Program-made: the position numbers and the translations under genes
Notes under the pieces: model-generated
Seen by the model: the letters and a program-made list of their open reading frames with translations, nothing else
Told to the model about the DNA's origin: nothing
Database searches by the model: none
DNA from: Neoroseomonas terrae
Lineage (GTDB): Bacteria > Pseudomonadota > Alphaproteobacteria > Acetobacterales > Acetobacteraceae
Assembly: GCF_018129025.1 (NCBI RefSeq)
Contig: NZ_JAAEDI010000015.1
Location: 105,363-169,362 of the forward strand
DNA length: 64,000 nucleotides
Reading direction: 5' to 3'
Shown: piece after piece, positions 43,397 through 51,819 of the stretch
How positions within the stretch are numbered: the first letter of the stretch is position 1
Layout: each line of letters opens with the position of its first letter

Positions 43397-44498
43397 GGAT
43401 ATCCTCGTTGGCCCGCATCAGCGCCCCGCAGATGTGCTGCTGCTGCGCCTCGGTGAGCTCGGGGTAGATCGGAAGGGAGAGCATCTCCCGCGCCAGCCGC
43501 TCGGCGACCGGGAAGGCGCCCGCGCGGTAGCCGAGATCGGCGTAGGCCGGTTGGAGATGCACGGGCCGTGGATAGTGCATGCCCGTCGCGACGCCGGCGC
43601 CGGCGAGGGCCTCGGCGATCCGGTCCCGCGCCGGGGATCGGATGGCGTAGACATGGTAGACATGCTCGTTGCCCAGTGGCCGCGCGGGCGTTGCGATGCC
43701 CGATCCGGACAGCAGGCGGTCATAGATCCGCGCGACGCGCCGCCGCCCCTCGGTCCAGGCCGGCAGATGCCGCAGCTTCACCTGCAGGATCGCGCCCTGG
43801 ATGCCGTCCATGCGATAGTTGAAGCCGTGCCGCACATGGTTGTAGCGGCCGGCCTGGCCCCAGTCGCGAAGCTGGCGCATCGTCGCGGCCAGCGCCGCAT
43901 CATCGGTGACGACACCGCCGCCCTCGCCGCAGGCGCCGAGGTTCTTGCCCGGATAGAAGCTGAAGCAGCCGATGGCGCCGACCGTACCGGCGCTGCGTCC
44001 TTCCCATTCCGCGCCATGCGCCTGTGCGGCGTCCTCGATCACCGGGATGCCGTGGCGCTCGGCGACGCGGAGGATCGCCTCCATATCCGCCAGCCGGCCA
44101 TGCAGGTGGACGGGAATGATCGCCTTGGTACGCGGCGTGATGGCGCGCTCGATCAGGGTCGGATCGATGTTGAAGGTGCGCAGGTCGGCATCGACCAGCA
44201 CGGGCGTCGCGCCGGCATAGCGGATGGCCGCGACCGTCGCGACGAAGGTCATTGCCGTGGTGATGACCTCGTCGCCCGGCCCGATGCCCAGCGCGAGCAA
44301 CGCCAGATGCAGCGCCGAGGTGCCGGAGTTCAAGGCGATCGCCTCGCGCGCCCCGCAATAGGCGGCGAAGTCATGTTCGAAGGCGTCGACGCGCGGCCCC
44401 GAGACATAGGCGCCGCTTGCCAGTGTCTCGAGCACGGCCGCGTCGAGCTCGGTCCTGATGCCCTCGTATTGGGCCCGGATATCCAGCAGGGGGATCAT
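43380..44498 (-). CDS. DegT/DnrJ/EryC1/StrS aminotransferase (WbpE-like)
   Basis: A 372-residue PLP enzyme. IPLLDIRAQYEGIRTELDAA is the classic WbpE/DegT start; LNSGTSALHLALLALGIGPG, TAMTFVATVAAIRYAGATPV, VIEDAAQAHGAEWEG and CFSFYPGKNLGACGEGG (PLP lysine) follow. Together with the dehydrogenase (44495) and the beta-helix acetyltransferase (45517) it forms the WbpB-WbpE-WbpD-like trio that builds a 3-acetamido group on UDP-sugars in Pseudomonas. ATG 44498 gives ATGA coupling; the upstream open frame to 44693 is a shadow. Confidence 0.93.
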   Translation of the reverse strand: MIPLLDIRAQYEGIRTELDAAVLETLASGAYVSGPRVDAFEHDFAAYCGAREAIALNSGTSALHLALLALGIGPGDEVITTAMTFVATVAAIRYAGATPVLVDADLRTFNIDPTLIERAITPRTKAIIPVHLHGRLADMEAILRVAERHGIPVIEDAAQAHGAEWEGRSAGTVGAIGCFSFYPGKNLGACGEGGGVVTDDAALAATMRQLRDWGQAGRYNHVRHGFNYRMDGIQGAILQVKLRHLPAWTEGRRRVARIYDRLLSGSGIATPARPLGNEHVYHVYAIRSPARDRIAEALAGAGVATGMHYPRPVHLQPAYADLGYRAGAFPVAERLAREMLSLPIYPELTEAQQQHICGALMRANEDIHERVA

Positions 44499-45520
44499 GA
44501 CGCCTTCCTCAGCTCCGCGATCTCGACGGGGTTGCCGCGCTGGCGCAGCGACAGCATCGCCGCCTCCAGCGTCTCCACCACGCGCAGGCCGCTCTCGCCG
44601 GAGGTGATCGGCGTGGTGCCGCGCTCGATGCAGTCCACGAAATGCTCGACCTCGGTGAGCAGCGCTTCCTTCACCGGGATCTGCGGCGCCCACATGTCGC
44701 CGGAGCGGTAGGAGATGCGCCGCTCGACCATCCCGGCGTCGTCGCCGACCGAGACGCCGCGGTCATAGACCTTGATCTTCTCGCTGGGTTCGAGGTCGTC
44801 CCATACGATCATCTTCTTGCTGCCGCCGATCAGCGTCTGCCGCACCTTCACCGGCGCCAGCCAGTTGACGTTGAGATGCGCGGCGGTGCCGTTCGGGTAG
44901 AACAGCGTCAGATGCGCCATGTTCTCCTGGCTGCCGCGGATGTGGCCGCTGCCGCTGGCCGAGACGGCCGTCGGCTTCTCGGCCAGCAGGAAGTCGAGGA
45001 TCGACAGGTCGTGGACGGCGAGGTCCCAGATCACGTTCACGTCGCGCTGGAACAGGCCGAGATTCACCCGCGTGCTGTCGTAGTAGAAGATGTCGCCCAG
45101 CTCGCCGGCGGCGATCAGCTCGCCGATCTTCCGCACCGCGCCGGTGTAGACGAAGGTGTGGTCCACCATCAGGGTCAGGCGGCGGCGCGCGGCTTCCTCG
45201 ACCAGCATCCGCGCCTCGGCGGAGCGGTCGGTGATCGGCTTCTCGACCAGCACGTGCTTGCCCTTGCGCAGCGCGGCGAGGGCGATTTCGAAATGGCTTG
45301 AGACCGGCGTGGCGATCATCACCGCATCGGTCGCAGGGTCGTCCAGCAGGGCGCGCCAGGATTCCACCAGCCGCGCGGCCGGGTAGCGCTTGCCCGCCCG
45401 CGCCAGCGCGGCAGGGGAGAAATCCGCGATGGCGGTGAGCGTCGCGCTCTCGGTCTCCGCCACGCTGCGGGCGAGGTTCGGTCCCCAGTAGCCGTAGCCG
45501 ATGATGCCGATGCCGGTCAT
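44495..45520 (-). CDS. Gfo/Idh/MocA nucleotide-sugar dehydrogenase (WbpB/WlbA-like)
   Basis: A 341-residue NAD(P)-dependent oxidoreductase. GIGIIGYGYWGPNLARSVAE (Rossmann), AVMIATPVSSHFEIALAALR, HVLVEKPITDRSAEARMLVE with the EKP lysine, HTFVYTGAVRKIGELIAAGE, and the active-site His in DLAVHDLSILDFLL. The block IRGSQENMAHLTLFYPNGT is typical of the WlbA/WbpB group, which oxidises C3 of UDP-GlcNAcA-type sugars before transamination. Coupled by ATGA to both neighbours. Confidence 0.92.
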   Translation of the reverse strand: MTGIGIIGYGYWGPNLARSVAETESATLTAIADFSPAALARAGKRYPAARLVESWRALLDDPATDAVMIATPVSSHFEIALAALRKGKHVLVEKPITDRSAEARMLVEEAARRRLTLMVDHTFVYTGAVRKIGELIAAGELGDIFYYDSTRVNLGLFQRDVNVIWDLAVHDLSILDFLLAEKPTAVSASGSGHIRGSQENMAHLTLFYPNGTAAHLNVNWLAPVKVRQTLIGGSKKMIVWDDLEPSEKIKVYDRGVSVGDDAGMVERRISYRSGDMWAPQIPVKEALLTEVEHFVDCIERGTTPITSGESGLRVVETLEAAMLSLRQRGNPVEIAELRKAS

Positions 45521-46026
45521 GTCGCTATCTCCGCCGTCGCTTTGCGCTGCCCCGCCTTGTCCGCCACCCGCCCGACCACGCGCGCCGGCACGCCGACCGC
45601 CAGCGCGCCGTCCGGGATGTCGCGCGTTACCACCGCACCGGCGCCGACCATGGCGCCGCGCCCGATCGTGACGCCCGCGACGATGGTGGCGTTGGACCCA
45701 ATGGAGGCCCCGCGACGCACCAGCGTCGGCACCACCTGCCAGTCCGCCTCCGTCTGCAATGCGCCGCCCTCGGTGGTCGCGCGCGGATACAGCTCGTTGG
45801 TGAAGACCACGCCGTGCCCGATGAAGACCTCGTCCTCGATCGTCACCCCCTCGCAGATGAAGGAATGGGAGGAAATCTTGCAGCGCGAGCCGATGGTGCT
45901 GCGCTTCTGCACTTCGACGAAGGGACCCACCTTCGTACCACTACCAATTGTGCAGCCGTACAGATTCACTAATTCCGGGTGAGTGATCAGAACATCGTCG
46001 CCCAGGTCTGCATTCTTGATCGGCAT
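45517..46026 (-). CDS. Left-handed beta-helix N-acyltransferase (WbpD/WlbB-like)
   Basis: A 169-residue hexapeptide-repeat acyltransferase. Rungs VNLYGCTIGSGTKVGPFVEV, STIGSRCKISSHSFICEGVT, DEVFIGHGVVFTNELYPRA, and ASIGSNATIVAGVTIGRGAM. The E-G-V and GHGVVFTNE blocks match WbpD/WlbB, which acetylate a 3-amino-UDP-sugar. Start: ATG 46026 has GGAGGA about ten bases upstream. The frame is open to ATG 46110, but that extra part uses AT-rich codons unlike the rest and has a pyrimidine-rich leader without ribosome site. First gene of the nucleotide-sugar operon. Confidence 0.88.
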   Translation of the reverse strand: MPIKNADLGDDVLITHPELVNLYGCTIGSGTKVGPFVEVQKRSTIGSRCKISSHSFICEGVTIEDEVFIGHGVVFTNELYPRATTEGGALQTEADWQVVPTLVRRGASIGSNATIVAGVTIGRGAMVGAGAVVTRDIPDGALAVGVPARVVGRVADKAGQRKATAEIAT

Positions 46027-46166
46027 GGTCCGACCATCCTCCATCTCAAGATTTACTGCAATCCCGAAATGATGAAGCGGACCGAAATTTCGTATGAATA
46101 TGTGCGACAAATTACAGAGGGAAGGAGGGTAGAATTACTTTTCTGAAGGATTTTACACTCACGAAT
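46027..46166. promoter_or_regulatory. AT-rich promoter region of the nucleotide-sugar operon
   Basis: This gap between the exosortase stop and the acyltransferase start is markedly AT-rich (for example the stretches around 46040-46100 and 46125-46165) in a GC-rich region. On the minus strand it must carry the promoter of the six-gene operon reading left. No inverted repeat or sigma-54 motif was found. Its upper end also lies just after the exosortase gene; no terminator hairpin is visible. Confidence 0.5.
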
Positions 46167-47651
46167 TCAGTGTCGGTTCACAGAAGGAGGCCACGCGTGT
46201 GAACCAAGCGGCGGCGACTGCGCCGCCAGGATCGCAGCGGACAGGCGGCGCGCCCGTTCGGGCGCAATATCCGATGCCGAATGCAGGTCGAGGATCGCGA
46301 GCACCGGTCTGCCACCCCCGCCCGCCAGGCTCCGCCACGCCTGCCGCACGCGGGTCGCAAGCCCGTCATCCACGGCCTCGCCATCGAGCGACGCCAGCGT
46401 CGCGACCCAGGCGCGGCGCTCCGCCGCGCTACGCAGCCGCCAGGCCCCGTCATCCGCGTGCAGCACGAAGGTCAGCGCCAGGTCGTCGGCCCCGCTCGCC
46501 TGCCGCCGCGCCGCCGTCACCGCAGACCAGCCAGAGTGTGGCGCGAAGACCAGCAGCCGCGCCGTTGCCACGGTTCGCTCGCAGTGCAGTGCCTCGTCCC
46601 GGGCCACGCAGCCGGCCGGCGCGGTCAGTGCCACGGCCAGCATTCCGGGCGGAGCCGCCGTACCGTTCAGGCGGGTCGCCGCGGCCTGTGCAGCGGCCGG
46701 CAGCAACAGAACGAGGGCCGCGGCCATGCCGGTCCGCATCGCGCCGGGCGGCGCGTCGGGCTGGCCGGACGCGGCGCGTGGCGGCGTAGCCGCGTCCTGT
46801 TCCCGCAGTGCCATCCCGGCCAGCACCAGCAGGACGAGGACGACGGCGAAGAAGCCCCAGCCATAGATGACATGGTCCGCCGCCGCCGCGTCGGCACTGC
46901 CGACATGCTGAGCGAGCGTCACGATGCCCAAGGCGCGCAGTCCGTTCGCGAACACCGGCACGACCAGCGATGCCAGCACCATGGCCAGGCGCCGCCACGG
47001 GCTGCGGAACATTTCCACCGCGAACAGCACGCCGAAGGCCAGGCTCGCGATCAGGAAACGCAGCCCTGCGCAGGCCTCGGCAACGTGGAAGGTGCCGGCC
47101 GGGGTCTCGATCAGCAGCCCTTCCGCATGGAAGGGCGTGCCCGCCACGGAGAGCCCCGCCTGGATCATCGCCCCTGTCAGCCGCTGCAGCGGCGGCACCA
47201 GGAAGGCACCGAAGGGCACCAGGAACACCAGGTAGCCCAGAGGCACCGCCATGCGCCGCGCCACGTCCCAGCCGAGCACGGCCAGCACCAGTGCCCACAG
47301 CATTCCGATCGCCGCAAGCTGGCGCCCTTCCATCACCCCGAGCCGCTCCGCCGCCAACCATGCCAGCGCCGGTGGGACGGCGGCCAAGGCCAGCCATGGG
47401 GAGGGTTCCGGGCCTTGCCCGGGCAGCAACACCCGCCGCCGCCAGGCGAGCCACGCCGCCACCGGCAGCACGAGGAAGCAATGACCGTAGGCGCTCGACC
47501 CGCGCCAGGTGCCGATTGCCTGCGCGATTTCAGTACGGAACAGCACCCCCCAGAACAGCAGGGCCGGCAGCAGCACGAGCAGGGCAGGGCGCCACAACTC
47601 GCGCGCACCGGCGGCGGCCCCGACCCCGGCGAGCCCGCCCGCCGTCTTCAC
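46167..47651 (-). CDS. xrtA: Exosortase (XrtA type) with EpsI-like C-terminal domain
   Basis: A 494-residue inner-membrane protein. Exosortases are cysteine transpeptidases that recognise PEP-CTERM tails and attach exported proteins to envelope polysaccharide. The Cys-Arg-His triad is seen as AEACAGLRFL (Cys194), ANGLRALGIV (Arg239) and AADHVIYGWGFF (His260), within about eight transmembrane helices (residues 20-285). A further hydrophobic segment (305-325) leads into a soluble domain (325-494; VARLLVFAPHSGWS-like region, LALTFVLHADDGAW) in the position and style of EpsI/DUF3485. Start GTG 47651 overlaps the upstream stop (GTGA). Last gene of the leftward XrtA operon. No PEP-CTERM substrate is in the window. 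Confidence 0.9.
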   Translation of the reverse strand: MKTAGGLAGVGAAAGARELWRPALLVLLPALLFWGVLFRTEIAQAIGTWRGSSAYGHCFLVLPVAAWLAWRRRVLLPGQGPEPSPWLALAAVPPALAWLAAERLGVMEGRQLAAIGMLWALVLAVLGWDVARRMAVPLGYLVFLVPFGAFLVPPLQRLTGAMIQAGLSVAGTPFHAEGLLIETPAGTFHVAEACAGLRFLIASLAFGVLFAVEMFRSPWRRLAMVLASLVVPVFANGLRALGIVTLAQHVGSADAAAADHVIYGWGFFAVVLVLLVLAGMALREQDAATPPRAASGQPDAPPGAMRTGMAAALVLLLPAAAQAAATRLNGTAAPPGMLAVALTAPAGCVARDEALHCERTVATARLLVFAPHSGWSAVTAARRQASGADDLALTFVLHADDGAWRLRSAAERRAWVATLASLDGEAVDDGLATRVRQAWRSLAGGGGRPVLAILDLHSASDIAPERARRLSAAILAAQSPPLGSHAWPPSVNRH

Positions 47652-48886
47652 GGCACGGTCTCTGCCGGCACCCGCCCGGTGTCGGCTCGGGCCAGCGCTG
47701 CGTCCAGCCGCCGCAAGGTGGCGCGCCAATCATGCCCTGCTGCCATCGCCATCCGCGCCGCGGCCCCAAGCCCCCCATGGCCCCCGGCAAGGACCGATTG
47801 CACCGCGGCAATGGTTGCCGCCGGGCCGTCGGCCACCAACAGGTCGCGGCCAGCCCGCGCCTGCACGCCTTCGAAGGCCTCTGGCGACGCGACCACCGGG
47901 CGGGCCATCGCCATCGCCTCCAGCACCTTGTTCTGGATGCCGCGGGCGATGCGCAGCGGCGCCACCGCCACGGCGGCATGGGCCATGTAGGGGCGGGTGT
48001 CCGGCACCGCGCCCGCCACGTGCACGCCGGGCAGCGCGGCGAGCGCACGCACCGCGTCGGCCGGCCGCGCGCCGACGATGTGGAAATGCGGCGGCCTCGC
48101 CTGGCCGGCGCGCAGCGCGGGCAGTACCTCCTCGGCGAACCACGTCACCGCCTCGATGTTCGGGCGGTAGTCCATGGTGCCGGTGAAGACGATCGCCGGC
48201 GCCTCCTCGCCATAGGGATCCGGCGTTGCGCGGGACGGGTCGAAGTGGTCGAGGTCCACGCCGTTGGCCACCCAATCGATCCGCGCCGCGCATTCAGGGG
48301 CGAGCTCGACGAAGCGCGCGGCTTCCTCCCGCGAGACCAGCAGCGTACGATCGAAGGCCGCAGCGGCGCGACGCTCGAAGGCGAGCAGCGTGCGTGCCTC
48401 CCGGGCCCAGATATGGCGCATCGGCAGCCGCGCATCGGCGGCGTAGGCGAGCCATTTCTCGGAATCGACGTCCACCATGTCGAGCACGCGCCGCACGCCA
48501 CGCAACTCCGGCCCGAGCACATAGGGCGCCATCGCCGAGGAATAGGCGACCACGGCGTCGTAGCGCCCCTCCGCCAGTCCCTGCCGCACCCAGGCGGCGA
48601 GACTTGCGTCGCGGAACCAGCCGAGGCTCATCGGCTGGCCCGGCCGCAGCCCGCGCAGCGCCCGCGCGAAGCGGCTGCCCGGCGCGATCACCGCATGTTC
48701 GACCCTCGCGCAGCGGCAGCGCAGGTCGTTGAGGTATTGCAGGTCGTCCGGGTCGTCGACGAGGCAGCCGAGATCGACCTGCCAGCTGCGCGTCAGATGG
48801 TCCAGCATGTGCCAGGCGCGGATCTTGTCGCCTTTGTTGGGCGGGAAGGGGATCCGGTGGGCAAGGAAGAGCAGTCGCTGCATCAT
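47648..48886 (-). CDS. XrtA/PEP-CTERM-associated glycosyltransferase (GT4)
   Basis: A 412-residue GT-B enzyme of the type found next to exosortase A (TIGR03087 group). MQRLLFLAHRIPFPPNKGDK at the start is highly typical; RRVLDMVDVDSEKWLAYA, VANGVDLDHFDPSRATP, IVFTGTMDYRPNIEAVTWFA, ARGIQNKVLEAMAMARPVVA follow. Start taken at ATG 48886 (a second ATG is at 48883); GTG 48895 overlapping the upstream stop is possible. Adds a sugar to the lipid-linked exopolysaccharide unit. Confidence 0.92.
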   Translation of the reverse strand: MMQRLLFLAHRIPFPPNKGDKIRAWHMLDHLTRSWQVDLGCLVDDPDDLQYLNDLRCRCARVEHAVIAPGSRFARALRGLRPGQPMSLGWFRDASLAAWVRQGLAEGRYDAVVAYSSAMAPYVLGPELRGVRRVLDMVDVDSEKWLAYAADARLPMRHIWAREARTLLAFERRAAAAFDRTLLVSREEAARFVELAPECAARIDWVANGVDLDHFDPSRATPDPYGEEAPAIVFTGTMDYRPNIEAVTWFAEEVLPALRAGQARPPHFHIVGARPADAVRALAALPGVHVAGAVPDTRPYMAHAAVAVAPLRIARGIQNKVLEAMAMARPVVASPEAFEGVQARAGRDLLVADGPAATIAAVQSVLAGGHGGLGAAARMAMAAGHDWRATLRRLDAALARADTGRVPAETVP

Positions 48887-48891
48887 GGCTT

Positions 48892-49935
48892 TCACCCCAG
48901 CCCGCGCACCAGGCGCGGCCCGATCAGGTTCGCCACCGCCAGCGGCAGGCGCTTCCAGGCGGCGATGACCAGCCGGTATTTCGGGTTGTTCGGGTTGTTG
49001 TCCGGCACGGTGGCGCCGGGCGCGAGCTGGTAGCAGTAGCTCAGGGCCATCGGCTCGAAGCCCCAGTTCTTCTTGAAGGCGAAGGCGCCGGTGTCGAGCT
49101 TGCTGCGGCCGAAATCGAACATCGTGGCGCCGCGGTCGGCGCCCGCGCGGCGCATCACCTCCCAGTACATCAGGTCGGCGGCGGCGAGGCCCCGTGCCGC
49201 CCGCGTGCCGCCGCCGTAGTAGGGCAGCACCTCGTCCCGGAAATGGAAGTTCAGCACGGCTGACACCGCGTTGCCCTCATGCAGCACGGTCGTCACGTCG
49301 TGCGCATCGGGGAAGGCGGCGGCGAGTAGGCGGAAGTAGCGGCGCGGAAACACCGGCGAGCCGAGATTCCGCACGCTCTCGGCATAGACGCGATGCAGTC
49401 GGTCGACATCGCCATCCGTCACTGCCGCCAGCCCGCGCTTCATCGCCTTGCGCACCTCCGCGCGCTGCTTGCGCGGGATGTTGCGTTCGAGATCCTTGGC
49501 GTCATCGCCGGTGATCGCGATGGGCTTGCGGAAGGTGAAGTAGAGCGGCGCGCGGGTGCGCCAGCCCTCGTCTGGCACCTCCCGCCGCCGGAACTCCAGG
49601 CAGGGCACACCGAGCCGCCGCTGCGTCCCGACGGCATGCGCCTCGAGGGCCGCCGCCGCCTCCGGCGTCGCCGCGACCGGCCCGCCATAGACGCAGAAGG
49701 GTGTCGAGGCGAGCAGGTCGCCGAACAGCCGCGTCCGCATGCGCGCCAGCGGCAGCACGCCCACCACCGCCCCGTCCTGCTCGGCATAGGCATAGTGCGT
49801 CCCGTGCCCGAAGGCCTCGCGGATGACGCGCGCCCAGGGGCTCAGGTGGAAGAAGGTCGCTGCCGGACTTTCACGCACGAAGGCGTCCCAGGCGGGGGCG
49901 GAACGCTCGTCCAGATCGCGGATGCGGACTGACAT
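48892..49935 (-). CDS. FemAB family protein, XrtA/PEP-CTERM system-associated
   Basis: A 347-residue GNAT-like FemAB protein matching the exosortase-linked TIGR03019 type. SPAATFFHLSPWARVIREAF, PFCVYGGPVAATPEAAAALE, the RNIPRKQRAEVRKAMKRGL helix-loop, SVRNLGSPVFPRRYFRLLAA, and MFDFGRSKLDTGAFAFKKNW are the diagnostic stretches. Probably transfers an acyl or aminoacyl group to the polymer or its precursors. ATG 49935 is followed by MSVRIRDLDE. Ten bases separate it from the deacetylase stop upstream. Confidence 0.93.
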   Translation of the reverse strand: MSVRIRDLDERSAPAWDAFVRESPAATFFHLSPWARVIREAFGHGTHYAYAEQDGAVVGVLPLARMRTRLFGDLLASTPFCVYGGPVAATPEAAAALEAHAVGTQRRLGVPCLEFRRREVPDEGWRTRAPLYFTFRKPIAITGDDAKDLERNIPRKQRAEVRKAMKRGLAAVTDGDVDRLHRVYAESVRNLGSPVFPRRYFRLLAAAFPDAHDVTTVLHEGNAVSAVLNFHFRDEVLPYYGGGTRAARGLAAADLMYWEVMRRAGADRGATMFDFGRSKLDTGAFAFKKNWGFEPMALSYCYQLAPGATVPDNNPNNPKYRLVIAAWKRLPLAVANLIGPRLVRGLG

Positions 49936-49945
49936 CGCATCCTCC

Positions 49946-50830
49946 TCACGCGGCCGCGGCGCCGGCGGGCGCCTCGGCCTCGCCGATCGCCCCGGCGAAG
50001 ACGCGGTCCACGCGGCCCCAGGCGAAGTCGTGCAGCAGCCGGGCGATGCGGCTCTCCATCGATCCCTGGCGCGCGTAGTGGCGGAAGCGGGCGCGCGCCG
50101 GCGCGGCCGCGAGGCGCGGCTGCCCCGGGTCGATCTCCCAGGGATGGAAGTAGAAGATGCCTGCGCGGTCCTCGACGGCGTTCACCCGCTTCAGCGCGGC
50201 GCGGAACAGCGGATAAGGCGCAAGGCGGAACCAGCCTCCCCCTGCGCAGGGCAAGTTGCGCCCGAAGGCCCGCAGCGTGGTCATCGGCAGCTCCGGCACG
50301 CCTTCGGGGTCCGGGCAATGCGGCCCGCGCGGCGCATCCGGCGCTCCGTAAAGGTCATGGCCCACCGGGAAGACCGAACTGCTGTAGCGGTAGCCCTCCT
50401 CGGCCAGCACGCGATGCGCCCAGGGCGTGATCGCCGGGCCGATCGAGAAGGTCGGCGCACGGTATCCGCGCACGGCCACGCCCGCGATGTCCTCCAGCGT
50501 CCGCTTCGCGCGACGGATGTCGTCGCGGAAGCGCCTGGCGCCGATCGCATGGACCAGCTCATGGCCCTGGCCGTGGCTCGCGATCTCATGCCCCTCTGCC
50601 GCGATCCGCCGCACCAGCGCCGGGTGCCGGTCCGCCACGCAGCCCAGGATGAAGAAGGTCGCCTGCGCGCCCACGCCCGAAAGCTGGGCCAGGATGCGGT
50701 CGGTGCTCGCCTCGACGCGCGTGTCGAAGCTGTCCCAGCGATCGCGAGGGATCACACCGGCGAAGGCCTGGACCTGGAACCATTCCTCGACATCGACGCT
50801 CATGGCGTTGCGGCGCGGCTTGCGGGTCAT
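49946..50830 (-). CDS. XrtA system polysaccharide deacetylase
   Basis: A 294-residue carbohydrate esterase family 4 protein of the exosortase-linked subgroup. NAMSVDVEEWFQVQAF carries the metal-binding Asp; ATFFILGCVADRHPALVRRI, HEIASHGQGHELVH (two metal His), RGYRAPTFSIGPAITPWAHR, and FYFHPWEIDPGQPRL near the C terminus. No signal peptide, so it acts on cytoplasmic or lipid-linked sugars. The ATG at 50830 gives ATGA overlap with the ATPase gene; the frame open to 51469 is a shadow. Confidence 0.93.
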   Translation of the reverse strand: MTRKPRRNAMSVDVEEWFQVQAFAGVIPRDRWDSFDTRVEASTDRILAQLSGVGAQATFFILGCVADRHPALVRRIAAEGHEIASHGQGHELVHAIGARRFRDDIRRAKRTLEDIAGVAVRGYRAPTFSIGPAITPWAHRVLAEEGYRYSSSVFPVGHDLYGAPDAPRGPHCPDPEGVPELPMTTLRAFGRNLPCAGGGWFRLAPYPLFRAALKRVNAVEDRAGIFYFHPWEIDPGQPRLAAAPARARFRHYARQGSMESRIARLLHDFAWGRVDRVFAGAIGEAEAPAGAAAA

Positions 50831-51810
50831 CGGCGGGACCTCGCGGCGCGGTCGTCGAACAGTTCCTGCAGCCGGCGGAACACGCGTTCGCGCCGCGCTA
50901 CCTCCCGTTCCAGGTCGGCAAGGCGGTCGGCTAGGTCCCGGATCACCCCGGATGTCGCATCGGCCGGAAGGTCGGGCATGTCGGGGCTGCAGATTTCGCT
51001 GAGGTCCTGTTCCAGCTCCAGCGCCACGGAATCCACCAGGTCGGCGTCGAGTTCCGTGCGTTGGTCGAGCGAGCCCGCCAGCAGGATGCGCGAGCACAGC
51101 CGGTTGATCCGCCGCGGAATTCCGTCCGTATGCTGGTGGACGACGTCGAGCGCGCCTTCCACCCATGCCGGCTGTCCGACCCAGCCCACCGCCGTCATCC
51201 GGTGGCGGACATAGGCATGCGTCTCCTCCCGCGTCAGCCCGCCGAGGTGATAGGCGGCAAGCACGCGCTGCCGAAGCTGGTCGAGATCTGGCCGCGCGAG
51301 CGTGCGCCGCAGCTGAGGCTGACCCATCAGCACGACCTGCAGCAGCGCCTGCTCGCCCTCTGTGACGTTGGACAGCATGCGCAGCTCCTCCAGCGCGCCG
51401 ACCGGCAGCGCCTGCGCCTCGTCCACGATCAGCACGTGCTGGAGGCCGCGGCGGGAGATGCCGTCCCACAGCGTGCCGACGATGGTGCGCAGCAGCTCCG
51501 CCTTGCTGCCGGCAGGGGAGGCGCCGAAGGCCACGGCGACGAGGCGCAGCAGGTCTTCCGCCTCTACCTGCGTCGTCATCACGCGGGCAACGACATGCCC
51601 CTTCGGCACCAGCTCCGTGCAGAGCCGTTCGATCAGCGTCGTCTTGCCGGCGCCAACCTCCCCGGTGACGACGACGAAGCCCTCGCGCTGCGCCAGGCCG
51701 AACAGCAAATGCGCATAGGCACGGTTGTGCACGGTGCTCGGGAAGAACAGCCGTGCATCCGGCGTCATCTGGAAAGGGTGTTCTCGGAAGCCGTAGCAGT
51801 CGATCTTCAT
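50827..51810 (-). CDS. XrtA system-associated AAA ATPase (ExeA-like)
   Basis: A 327-residue ATPase of the TIGR03015/GspA-ExeA type. MKIDCYGFREHPFQMTPDAR is the usual start; Walker A GEVGAGKTTLIERL, Walker B VLIVDEAQALPVGALEELRM, the QVVLMGQPQLRRTLARPDL block and GIPRRINRLCSRILLAGSL (sensor 2 region). A C-terminal coiled coil (about 290-320) follows. Always found in exosortase A loci; thought to energise or regulate polymer export or assembly. The nine-base gap to the outer-membrane protein gene indicates cotranscription. Confidence 0.93.
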   Translation of the reverse strand: MKIDCYGFREHPFQMTPDARLFFPSTVHNRAYAHLLFGLAQREGFVVVTGEVGAGKTTLIERLCTELVPKGHVVARVMTTQVEAEDLLRLVAVAFGASPAGSKAELLRTIVGTLWDGISRRGLQHVLIVDEAQALPVGALEELRMLSNVTEGEQALLQVVLMGQPQLRRTLARPDLDQLRQRVLAAYHLGGLTREETHAYVRHRMTAVGWVGQPAWVEGALDVVHQHTDGIPRRINRLCSRILLAGSLDQRTELDADLVDSVALELEQDLSEICSPDMPDLPADATSGVIRDLADRLADLEREVARRERVFRRLQELFDDRAARSRR

Positions 51811-51819
51811 CGGGGCCCC

